From contig OZ022261.1 in assembly GCA_963978905.1 (NCBI GenBank), positions 4,713,992-4,777,991 on the forward strand: a stretch of DNA of 64,000 nucleotides, in the 5' to 3' direction. Shown one piece after another: positions 1 through 12,800 of this stretch (its first letter is position 1; every line of letters begins with the position of its first letter). The notes below the pieces were generated by a model. It saw nothing but the letters and a program-made list of their open reading frames with translations, was not told the DNA's origin and searched no databases. Source of the stretch: Trichostrongylus colubriformis. Taxonomy: Eukaryota > Nematoda > Chromadorea > Rhabditida > Trichostrongylidae. Both the position numbers and the translations under genes were made by a program.

Positions 1-708
1 CGCTGGATTTGATGAATAATGGTGGACGAGTAAGGGTTTCATGCTGCAACTGCTCCAGTTGCTGGAAGACAATTTGTAGAAAATGCGTCTGCGCATGGCT
101 GCTCCGAGAGATCGCGCGGCATGGGGTTTTTTTTCAGAGCGAGACTACTTGAGGTGGTCAACTAAGTTTGTTTGCCCTTCTCTTGCAGTATCCACATTCG
201 TGGTTTCCTTTGCTGCGACTCGACTGAACAAGAACTTGAAGTGATGTCACCAGAAAATGCCATTTTTCCAGTACTTTAAAATTTCCCTAGTGATTCGAAT
301 ACCTAGTAGCATTCTTAGAGAAGCACAATTCCAGGAAGAACAACTTTTTTTCTACCTTAGGAGCACAACATGTAATTTAATTCATGTTAACGCGCTTTGA
401 AATTTGAATTTATCCTGTGAACGCGCAAAAGCGGCCAAAACTTTCCTTACAACCTAATAGAAGATACAAACGAAAGAGGGACCAGACTATTTTATAGCTC
501 TTTCGAAAAGCCTTCATAACTCTATTCACAGAGTCGTTCCACAATTTTGGAGGGCAGATTTGAGCTCAGCGTAAGACGTATACAGCGATGTGTATCCATT
601 GAGAATGACCAGGCAAACCTATTGAATTTCTGGTACGCGAGTTGCCACCGGTAAGAAAATACCCCAAGAAGATAAGAAGAGGGGTAGGAAAGGCTGTAAA
701 AGTCGTAC
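1..708. other. Left flank, intron of the minus-strand gene expected
   Basis: I found no convincing exon here. Since the minus-strand gene has not reached a stop codon by 709, the region should hold an intron or further 3' exons. Confidence 0.4.
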
Positions 709-815
709 CAGAACGATAGCGTTCGTATCCTCGTTTCAGGTCGGAGTAAATCCAGTCTCTTAAAGGATGAAGATCGTCCAGTAGAGGGTCATAGTCACGC
801 CTTGCATGATATAAC
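709..815 (-). CDS. Last exon seen of the minus-strand gene
   Basis: The exon follows TTTTTCCAG, completes the codon left by exon 868-995 and reads RRDYDPLLDDLHPLRDWIYS then KRGYERYRSG. The donor at 708 (GTACGA) is one option; the frame stays open to about 650, so the end is uncertain. Confidence 0.6.
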
Positions 816-3800
816 CTGGAAAAACTCGTAAATATTCCACGATGTAAACATAAGTGTTTCAAATCACCTCAGTACGAGATCTTCCAAGTCAGTGACAGGA
901 CGGCCTCTTTGGGTTTGTGTATTCAACTGGTAAATGAAATGGCTTCGCTGCCTATAACGAACCATGGTATCCATGTGAAGCTCCAAAAACAGCCGCTAAA
1001 GTTAGGATCATAAAATTAGACCCCATTGAGAACAAAGAGGATTGGGTAGTCCTCAATGAAAACTAACGAGAGCAACTCACATTCAGCCAGTATGGGCCCG
1101 CTTCATCACATCGTGCCTTTCCCATAGTGATCAGCATGGTGTTCCAGGTGATCATGAACCACTTACTGCCATCGGAGAGATCAAGGAAATCAAGAAGGCG
1201 CTAGAACAACGAAATCGAATAAAATGCCAAAATTTCTGCTGACATGGCAATTCGAGCAGAAAAGAAGGACCCTTCAAAACGAGGGATGGCATTCAATTCA
1301 AATACACCGCAAAGGGTTAATTTGGCATATTGTGGGATATGAAAGCTCAGCGATGTAAGAGCAGAGAAAGAAAGAATAAAAATACCAAAAAAAAACAAAG
1401 AAAAAAAACCGAGAAATAGGATTCCAAAAACCGCCTTGTCCTTCGCGCCCCTCCTGCGTCACTAGGCTGTGGGGTAGATTGCAGACGGGAAAGGGGATAA
1501 CTCGGCCTGCTACGAACGTTGTCCCGCTCTCGCCGGCAGCTCTCCCTGCGGATAAATGGCAGCAAGACTCGTATAGTGCGGGATCGCGATTAGATCCTAA
1601 GCCGCGCTTTTTTCCATGCGAGTTTCGCCACAAATCACCTCTTCTATAGGAATGTTTGTTTTCAGACGGCACACCCCTCACATTCCCTTTTGAGGACTGT
1701 GAAAGTTGATCATTCGATTTGTTATCTTTGAAGCAACCTCCCTGGGAGTATGTCAAGTTTGCGGCGAACGTGAAAACAGCGAAAAATGAGCATTTTTGAG
1801 AGCAAGCGAAGATATGAATCTCCCAAAATCCTACCATCTCGGTGCACCTCTCAATCAAAACGACGGTACTCAGATTCTTTTTTTTTCCAAAAGTCAGACG
1901 ACTGAGAACACAATCAGTATTCTCGCGAAATCATCCAATCTCTCATTTGATAAAGGAACAAACTCCGCGATTCATTTCAAAAAGACTACACAAGATGCTT
2001 AAACCTTCAAATCCTCACAAAAACACGTCGAACGATATGTGCCCCATTACAGATTGCTACTTCGATCCAGGGTCCTCTTGTAAGCGCAAAAAAATTTATG
2101 CCAGTATTACACAATAAATACTTACTCTGGTAGTGTTATGGATAAGCACTTCGTGTCCAGGTGCAGGCAAGTGGCGCGCATAACGAGGCAGTCGCTCGCC
2201 CCGATAAAGCCAACGACCTGATTCAGGGTGAATGAAACGACGTTCCCTTCAAGACAATACCTTTTTGAAGCCTACTATTGACGAATTTTAATAAGAATGG
2301 TTTGAAGAACAAACTCGACAGGATCATCTACGGCATGCCCAACGGATTTCAGAGAGTCGCAGAATATGGTGAGGTCCATCCGAAGCTTCGACCTCAGTTC
2401 TATTGCTTGATCCCTTCAATTACAAAGTCCATTCAATTGGAGCAAAAATATTATATTGGAAAAAACTGAATCGTAACCCTCACCGAGTCCATATGTACAT
2501 CGGATCACCTACGCGGATCCAATTCACTCTTCCATCGGTGACAACCTCATGAACGTCATCGAAATTCGGATTGAGAAATACGTCTATGTGGAGACGATGC
2601 CAGTTTTCATGCTGGGGATCCTGAATTAATCGCACGTATGCTGAAAACACCACAATGTCTGAATCTTAGCGGCAAGCTGGACCATTCTACTTAATATCTA
2701 TATAGTAAAGACGTGCATAATTTTTGCAACACACGCGAATTTATTCAGACGTTATCGCTCAAAAGCTTTTAGGTACGTAAAGTGGCAATATGATATGATA
2801 TGATTTCACATTAACATATAGGTTTTTGGGGATCGGCGTGATGAGTAAACCATCCAGCTAAGCGTCAAAAAATGAAGTTTACAGTTGAAGTCACTTACTA
2901 TGCGGAAATTGAACTGGAATGTAAGACGAGGATAAGATAAATGATAATGCAACATAAGCGCGTACATGTTGTGAAACGATCTGAAGAAAAACAAATTGAT
3001 AAATGAAATGCAAGCATAAAAATAGATAAAAGGCTCAGAGATACAAACCTCCCGCAAATTATACACTTCTCGGTTTGATACTGATCCACCACTGTCAGCC
3101 AACCCATTTTCTGAACTTCAGTCAAACTTGCGCAATTAGACACCTAAACTGGACGTAATCCCAGTGATTAAGATAGAGAAGGCTAAAATACCCGGGTTGT
3201 AGGCGTTACTCTATAGGCTGAGGTTGCTTCATTGTCATCTTCACGAGGAACCATGCCTGATGAGATGCGATATCTGAAATATTCAGACAGCGACAATAAG
3301 AAGCGGTGCTATTTCGTCAAAAAACTCACGTTATTAGAGGAGGAATTTCCAGCCGAAGCCAGTTTTGAACGATCACTAGATTCATTCTGCCCATGTTCTT
3401 CAAAGGGCGAAACACTAAAGCAATTCCAATAATTTAGAAAACGAGCTAGCAGTAAAATACAACCAATGAGAAATGTAATCTTAACATTTCATATGCATAA
3501 AGTACCGCTCACTGGGCACCGAAACATAAGCCATTCAGATTACATCATAAAGCAAATGCGGTAGCTTAAAGGAAGAGACGAGAGGTTAAAAAAGATGCGT
3601 AGTTCTCTATCCTGCAACTGGTGATTTCGAGTACGGTACCAGGCACTCATTCCATCTGTGATGTGAGCTCTCAGTTCGTCTCATAATCTGGCTGGAGGGC
3701 CAAGTACACAGTTGAGGAAAGATAAAGGAGAGCAAGACAACGTGCTAGTAAAACAGGCAGAAAAAACACTCACTCGCTTCAATGGTTTGAACGTGATTGA

Positions 3801-6800
3801 TGTACCTTCCATCCTCACCAGAGCGAAATGTTCCAAGATAAGGGTCAATGGTGCGTTTGAGCTCAACCCTCTGTGGCGCTCCATCATCCATTTCTTGAAA
3901 AAAAGCTTTCAATTTAAGCGATAAGGACGAAGAAAACCGGTCACTTCAGAGTAGTCCAAATGCAACATAATCAAAGAACGTCGTAGAGCAACAAGCTTAT
4001 GTTCAAAATTTAAGAGACCCTCGAGAGAAATTCGAAACTCATTTACTACGCCTTGAGAAAGATGCAGTGTAAGCGATGAATATTGCGAGCGGTCGCTTAC
4101 GTACCACATGGTATTTCTTGGAAGATACATCGCGATATATTTAGACAGAGTTTCCAAAAACTCCGATGTTTTAGAACCGGGGCAGTTTTTGCTTTCAAAG
4201 CCCGTATGCCCCAAGGATCCCCCAAATTTATGAGTGGACATAAACCGTCTTTCTCATGTCGTACATTATTGTCATTTTGCTATAGTTTAGTGGTGTTACG
4301 ATACGTTTCTGGATATGGAAGGTATACAACAACTTCGACAGCGAAGGATAGCGCGTGTCCCATCACATTTTGCAGCGGCCCCAAAACTATTGGATTCATG
4401 TAAAGTTAAGCGAAACTACGCGAACACTCTGTCAAGTTATGCACTCAGAGACGAGATTCTGATGGTATAAGCTGCAGTGAAGCTTTTGCAAGCCAAATGT
4501 TTTATTTTGGGAGGAGCTATCGAATTGCAGCGCCCTTTTACAGCGCTTGATAGAGCTCAATCGAAATCAACGTGAAAAAACTTAACATCATGGATTTTTG
4601 ACCACTGCTATCCATCAGTCAAAAGCTCGAGGACGTAGCGCAGGACACTGGTTCTGGGTCACCGTCTCCCGATGTCCTACAGTGCTCAGTGAGGTTGCTG
4701 GATATGCTGCTTATGCTTGGTATTCATGAACTACTTCCAAATTGGTGATATCAATGACATTCAATGGTCGAGAAGAATGACGCCATCCCACTAGGGCCAC
4801 GAAACTTTGAACATGTGCAAAAAATATTCTTCTAGCACGGGATTACCTAATATGAATCGTGTGACCACACCGTTGCTTTCTGCAACAGCTAAACCGAGTG
4901 ACTTTCCTCGTTATTTGAACGTTTTTGAGCCACAAAGTTATGGGTATATTGGGCCTGATCACATTCGATAGAAACTACATTCTCTTACGCACAACCAAGC
5001 CTTAGCACTGGAGACTCATATTCTCGATTTGCAGAGACCGCTTCGAGGTCGGTACACTCGATGAAGGCCACGTTACAGTTGTCCGTTGTGATACTGTAAT
5101 TCCACTTCTCACAGTTGCTTTGCACCTTGCAGGAACATCTTCGCGAGGATTTCCCTGGCAAAATGTGCAAAGCTTTGATTAATTGATGACCAATTTGCCA
5201 TGCTAAGGATACTTAACCCTCGACTATGTCTCCCCTTATTGGATGCCATTTGTTTCTAAATCGTCTATTTCGGTTAATATCAATGATTTTGGAGTAGTTC
5301 ATGGATAAACGGCAAAAAAGTCAGCAATCTAAATACTTACGGTACATAGCTCAGGGGTACAACACTACTAATTTACTGTCTTAACCTACAACCCATGATG
5401 AGAGATTTACCGTGGTATAGATTGAAGTTTATAAAACAGAAGAAGTATACATTGTGCATATAGGTTTGCCGAGTGGTGAATTATATGACACCTCAAATGA
5501 CCACACTAAACTAATAGTTCGATACCTCGTACTGCTTAACAGAATGAAATGGAATGAAAACGAACCAGAAGTTGCCGACAACTCGTCGTCTCCTTCGACG
5601 CCATCCGAAGACCTTGAACTAAAAAGGAGTTGATCATGTACAATAGGCAACTAATTAAATGCCACCAAACAAAGCGAATCAGACCCTCGCTCGGAGAGGC
5701 TGCAGTCTGAATCGTCGTCATATAGGGATCCACAAACTACTCTCATCTGCAGAAACGGGTTAGTATGAAGACGCTGAAAAATAACCGAACTACTCAAACA
5801 TCATAATAACTGTTTATGTGAACTTCTTCTGGAAAGTCGCAAGAGTTGCACTTGAATAGCTTGGCGAGCAATGCGCCTTCTTAAACCCAAGATGACGCCT
5901 ACAGGCATTACTCGCATTTGCATAAATATATGGGCCCGTATGTAGGTATAGCTCTGTACTATGTCAGCAACTGTTTTGTTTATACTGCTATCCGAGCCAT
6001 ATTATTTGCATTACGGAGAATATCATAGAACTATGAAGTGATAACATCTGGCATGTGTTGCAAATATAGGCGGTAATCCAATATAAACGATATAGATAAC
6101 GTATAAAACATGCCCCCTCTGAGAAGTATGTACACTTTCTGTGATGCCCGTGGAAAAGGGTATGGAAACATAAATAGTTACGGATTATATTTGTCTTTCC
6201 AAAAACTAACACTTGTGTTCATTATTCCTGTAAATGACTCCGCGCTAAACAGCCCTCTCTCCTCATATTCCAAGTACAGTTCAACTGCGCTACATAGTTG
6301 GGACATCATGCAAGATTTTTTTTTTATACTTAACTTTTGACAGCAATTTTCTCAACGGATCTTTTGCAAGCAACTCTCACAACGGATCTGTTTTTCAACA
6401 TAGAAACGATCAAATTACAGCTGAAATCTAATAACATGTGCAGCTAACTATGTGATCAAACACTTACCTTGCTCCAATATTCCAGCTCCGACACTATCAT
6501 CGGAGAGCATATATCGTTGCTAAGTTTCTCCTGCTCACTGAAAAACTGAAATAGCACTTCGTGATCACATCAAAATTGTGGTCGGATTAAAATAGCATGG
6601 ATGCCGCACACTCAAAGGCATATTTTGTTGTAGAGGAAAAAAGACGCTTAAATATGAAAGAGGTCAAGTAAGGTACAGAGGCACCAACGGAATAAAAAGG
6701 AGAAAGCCGTTATCAAGTGACGCGAGAAATGAAGCCTACAGCAGATGTGTCTTGTGGATGGCGTATGCCGCGCAAGGATGGGAGTGCACACCCTGTCACG

Positions 6801-9800
6801 GCGTTTGGGCAGTGAGTTATGAGATTACTCACTACCCTAGTTTATATCATTCCGCCTTCCATTAAACTTTCAACCAGTGCTTCACTGAAGAAGTCAGATG
6901 CGAAATCAGAAAGCCTACCAAAGGAAAAAATAGAAAGAAAAAAGGACGGAGAAACTGAATGAGCAGAAATAGAGAAAGTCAATAAGTAAGTTCTTCAACT
7001 AACATGAGTGTAACGTTGTTCTCCCCTACCACGAATCCACCACCATTCCATGCACCTTCATTTTTGAAGAGGGTTTTCGCTCCAAGCAGAGTATGCTAAA
7101 ACAGCGAAGATATAGAAATGAGGATAAGATTTGCATGGTCGCAAGATAGCTGAATCAACTCTGTTGCCGAATCAACCCTACACAGTTCTTACAGGCTTCC
7201 AAGTCACCGTGACTATCCACGATAAGATGTATCCTGTCCTATGCAGTTTTAAGCGGTCATCCCAAATGTGCCTTCCAGATCTGCGATTCTGGGGGCGAAG
7301 TTGAGGAGGCCTGTGACATAAAACGCAACATCTACTATAGACCTTATGCGACTTGCGGGATAGCCCTGTAAGAGCTCCACGGGGAGTAAGCAGTGGGTTG
7401 GACTTGCATCCTCAGACAGCCAGAGAATGAGTTGTCTGCTCAATCAGAACAGTAAGAGTAGGTTGCACATTAAATGTAAGCAACGGAAATTCGGATTTCC
7501 GCCACAGATTCTTACAGGAACGAAATTCATAAAGGTCTGAAACTTATGGCCGACCTGATAATATTGATGCGATCAATGCCGGCTGATCTATACCGATTCC
7601 TACGTACATGTAAACCTTTCATCCCAAATGCTCCTCGCTTGAACGAAGTTCGAAGCGATATTAAAAGATGGAGGGCATGGGATGAAAAACGCCGATACAA
7701 AAACTACAATCGCTAACACACGATGCCATATACAACATACTTCTACCTTGAGATGCGCGCAGCAGCACGCGCCAGTCAAACTGGTGAAAACCAGAGAAAC
7801 CATCCACCAATGTGTACCACATTACGAACAATGTGACAGCCCGAAAAAGGATTTTTTCCGGGAAAATGATTGTCTTCCTTGAAGGTCAAACGGTGAAACG
7901 GCAATTACAAAAAGACCCAGTAACACAAAAGCAACTAACAAATAATAAAAAAGTTACCTCGAACATGACATGATGATCTCGACTGGTGTTATCAGAACGT
8001 ACTATCCGACTGGGTAGATGCCGAAGAGCATGACCTTAAATGAAAGTTAGATCAATATATTCGAAGATGTAAAGATGACGCAGTCCAAACAACGTCGGAA
8101 CATCGTCGGAATTTCGGTGAGTGGGCCACGCTTGAGTGACTTGGACGTGTGTCGTGACTCGCGCACGATATCTTTACTCCCGTCAGGCCTTCATGTCATT
8201 TCATCTACTCAATTCGGCTTTGTTGTCTGAAAGGGATCAGCGGACCCACGCGTGAGGTCCTATTACGCTTATATTACCTTACCCCCAAATGCCCTGAAAC
8301 ACGCCAGATCAGGCCCAAAATCACTCCTGCGTTAGTCTCTGCTCTTTCTATACCCTGGGGTTTCACCTCCGCCACTCGCCTTAGACCATCGTGAATGACT
8401 GATATAGGTAAAGATTTTAGGAAGCAGGAAATTCCGTCCTCCGCTGCCCTCGCCTTACAACGGATATGTCGAAGGCTCCCTTCCAATGAGAAGACCGAGC
8501 CTGAAGGTTCTTTGGGATTGGGAGTTTTCCTTCATTGAGAAGTACATATACACTCTCATACATATTGTTCGTGTGATGTACGAGTATGCTATGCATTTTT
8601 CCTTAGTTTGGTGGAATTATCAATAAATTCGTAATAAGTGTGTCAACAACCACGTACTGATTGCCTCGTTGCCCATTACTGATAGCAGTGGGTAAAATGG
8701 TATTCGCGTACAGCCCAGGTAAAGGGATGAATCGCACAGATATCAAGCGTAGAAGGCAAAGCGCAGTCGGTAAACCGAGAAGGTATGGCGCGGTAGACGT
8801 TGTAGATGTGGGACATTTAACAGAATCTATTAGGTTGTCCCGAAAGTTCCGGAACACCTCGACCTCTCTCTTTCAAATTTATTTCTTTACAACATAAAGC
8901 CTTTTGCAGCATGTTATATATCATTCGGAAGAGAATTTCCTACTCTACAGAATGACATGTTTTGCTGACTGAAATGTGTTTATGTTGTAAAGAAATAAAT
9001 TTGAAAATGTGCTCGAGGTGTACCGGAACTTTCGGGACAACCTAATATATCTCATACCGACCAGAACATCAAGCGCAATGCTCTACCCTTCTCGATACCA
9101 CGACATGGGCGCATCCACCCTCCTTTTACGCCACACTATAGCTTTGTGGCAGGCTAAAACTCAAGTTGGCCCTCATCCTACATTCTAAAACTCGACGAAA
9201 GATAAACCCGAAAAAGCTCGCGGAATTGAAATGCTATGGCAGATAGGGTAATAAGGAAAGACTGAAAATGTTCTCATCTTGTACAGCTGTTGGAACTGGC
9301 ACTGTTTAATAGTTGGGGGTTGGGGGAAGTTCTAGCCATGAGATATCGATGAACGATCGAATTTTACTAAATTTCACTCTGACCCCAACTAAGAAAAAAC
9401 TGAAAGTGAGTGCAAAGTCATGTCTGACAAGGCTCACAACCTGTGCGAGCAAACTCACCATCAATTTCGATGCCTTTTAAATTATTGGTGACGTCAACTC
9501 GAACCACAACATATACTCGGAGTTGAGTGTCATACGATATCGCAGGTACATCTATAGAGACCGGCGGCATCGGGACATTTACGGGAACTGTGAATGTAGC
9601 CGATGGAAGCTTTTCCTTCAAAGTGATTAATCAGTTTATAATTAATAATTAATTGTCAGAAGTTTTAGCACAGACCATGCAGAAGAAAATGAAAAACATA
9701 CTGCCGGCTCAAAAACATCTGTCTGACGTACGGTGTAGACTTGCACCTTGGCTAGCCTTTCGCCTTCCAGAAGGTGGTGACATACCATTCTGTAATATAA

Positions 9801-12800
9801 ACTGGTAAAAAAAGAGGAGGATCAACGTTTAGAGAAGTAACAAACCTGAACGATAAGGTTGCTGAGTCATGAGAAGTGAATGACAAACGGGAGGGATATT
9901 CCAATCGGCCATAATTGACCAAATTCTCATGGTGTTTTCGCAAGGAATATGGAAGAGCCTGAAACACGCATGAGAGGCTAGCTGCTTCGATGGATGGGAA
10001 GAAACACAGAAGAAGCCGAAATTCAAAAATGACCGTATGCCCAAGACTGCGTTTTGAGCATTGAGACGTTCTTGAAATTCATCAGTGCCGAAGGAGCCCA
10101 GGCTTCCGCGCGGACCGTTTCGCCATGAGACACGTTTGGATGGGTTCTCATATGGGATGACCTACATCACTTTTTTTGCTTGTGCGCCAAAAATATGTGC
10201 TCAACATTTAGCATTTGCGAATGAGCTTTAGGAGCTTGTTTGCTAATGCGCCCAGAGTCTATGCGGGGAGATAAAGAGGAGAAAAAGGACAGCTAACTCG
10301 AGAAACTGCAAGGGGGCCCCAAGGTTACCCTCATTCGAGTGACTGGCAGCGTCGCAGGCAGTGACGTCATCCAGCACGCGCGTCGGTGATGCAGTTGCGG
10401 AGAGAAAGTAGCACGCCTATGAGGGAGAGACACCGGTGGTACGTGCTGACGATGGGAGATTGGCAGTATCGCAAAGTGCATATCCTTACAGAAGGCGTTC
10501 AAACTCTTATACATCGCGTCGGACACTGAACACCGCGCAGGATTTCTTGTCTTGAAATTCGAAGAGTGTAATTCTGGCCAACGTAGAATATGACAGTCGA
10601 AGCGTGATACATATTAATAACACCCACAGCGTTGAAACGCTGAGACCCTAGGTGCCAACATGAATCAGAACTGAGCAAGGTCCCGCATGACTATATCTTA
10701 TTTTCTAGCCTGAGAGTTCGCGATTGCTGAACTGAAAATGGCAGCATGATACGAAGAACTGAATAATTACCATTCCGTGAGATTTGAGGAACCTCCGGTA
10801 AGCCAAACTACGGTAGAGAACTTGGCTATCCCCTGTCTTCTTGAACATGGCCAGAGTTCCAATCGAGAAACGAAAATTTCGAATATCTACTCTTTCACGG
10901 ATCTAAATTCAATTATTTCATAAATGGCGATGTCTGAAAGCAAAAGACGCAGGACAGTTTCCCCACATTTTCCTCAATGGCACTTCTGGACACGAGAACT
11001 TCAACCAATCCGCAAAGACGTTCCTTCCTTTCTTGATGTGTTCTCTGGACAATTGAACATGTAGGCATCCAGGGCCATACCAGTGGTGGTTCATCTTCAC
11101 CAAATGTGAAAGAAGGCACGGCCTGAACATAGAAGACTGTCTTAGAAGGCAGCACTGCAAAAGTTCCGTAGGAATGATGCATAAATCTATTACACACGTA
11201 TTCCACGATTCGAGAAATTTGAGGATAAGTATAAGATAAAGCGCAAGGACGCAACCGCATTCTTATTGAATGCTCCGTGGTAGAATTTGATTGAGATGTA
11301 ATCTTCGCCTTGAGCGCAAAAATGAACGAAAATTCTCCAGAACTATCTCGTTTAGAGGTACTGTATCAACCGCCACCAGCCTACAAAAACACCCTATGGT
11401 TGTTTACAGCTTTAGCTTAGATGCGCAGATCAAGTTATGCTGCTGTCTCCTCAGGAAAACGGTTTAACTCAACGGTAGATTTCAAAAGCGGTTGTTACGA
11501 TGTTTCCTGGTCATGTGATTCGCGTCAATAATGAAAGATGATGAATGATTCCTCAGCTGTGCTACAAAGATGATGAAGCAGTGACACAAAATGATTTGGT
11601 GTGGTAGAGCAATGAGTTTGCAGGTGTACTTGGGCGGAAACGACGATAATGATAGAGAGATACGAGGCACAGGAGCATCGTTTCATTTACGAGGCGGGCT
11701 GACGGTAGAGAGCGGGATTACGAATCTTTAGGTTTAACTTTACATTTCTGGGACTCCCTTTTACGTGTTAAAGCTATAAAACGGCTGCTGTAACATCTTC
11801 ACATTACCACTGGGCACACAAGCAAATCATCATACGTAGTATAAAAGATCCATATAGGTGTGTAAGCGACGGTCGCGGAGCCATTGCTATTGAATTTACT
11901 GATACTTCTTGCAATTTCCAGCACCGAATTCCATCTCTACTCATTTTCCTTCCAACTCTTCATTAACCTCTAACACAAAATATATTTATTCATTTATTTG
12001 TATGCGCCAGAAAACAGGAAAAAAGAAAGACCAAAGCAAAAAAGGTACGGTTGGTCACGAAAACTGACGCCCAACTTCTGTGCAGTTACAGGCGGTAGCT
12101 TATATAATAGTACATGTGATCTCTAGTGTTTAACCAACGGATCAGATCAATAACCGAAAAAAACGTGAGCATTATTCTCGATGGGAGTCAGGTCCTCCTT
12201 TCGAACCAGACGCAAGCACGAGTCGGATCCAAGTCCTATACCTGCACCAGTCGGCAATGGTGCCCTTACGCCACCATAGGGAATCATGGGAGTTTGTCTG
12301 ATTTCCGAAACACGTGTATACCGACAGCTCTCGTGGAACAGACAGACCAGGTAAAAGCTGGACACCCAGACTCGTGGACGTCAGGAGCTAAGGGTATGTT
12401 CAGAATGGGGATTATATGCGGTTTTGGGTCCTAAGAGTAACTTTGGTTGAAGCTTACATTTCTCATTCAATTTTTTGTGTTTCGAAGGCAATTGGTTTTA
12501 TTGTGGCAAAGTATCACAGCTTAGTGGGGTGCAGGATGAAGGAATCTATTCAACTGAAAACACCGAAAACGACCAACTACGAGCCTCTGCCCTGTAAAAA
12601 GCTGTCGTGATTATGACGTGTAACATAGCCCTAGCCTTAGTCCGTGTCACTGCTAGTTGATTTTTGAAAGGTTTGGTCTATTCAGAGTCTTCAGCTGAAT
12701 AAATTTACACCCCCACCCCACTCAGCTGGAATACTTTGCTTCATCGAATACCACTTGCCTGCAAAACACAAAAAAAAAATTAATGAGAAATGTAAACGTC

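Noticed and set aside
1081..1200. 40-codon exon in the minus-strand gene (frame with KWFMITWNTML)
   Set aside because: Open with a good donor, but it fits neither neighbour's phase; the 34-nt version ending at 1167 fits both.
1298..1858. 186-codon minus-strand open frame
   Set aside because: It overlaps a dispersed repeat also present at 17.9 and 22.1 kb and runs through low-complexity sequence.
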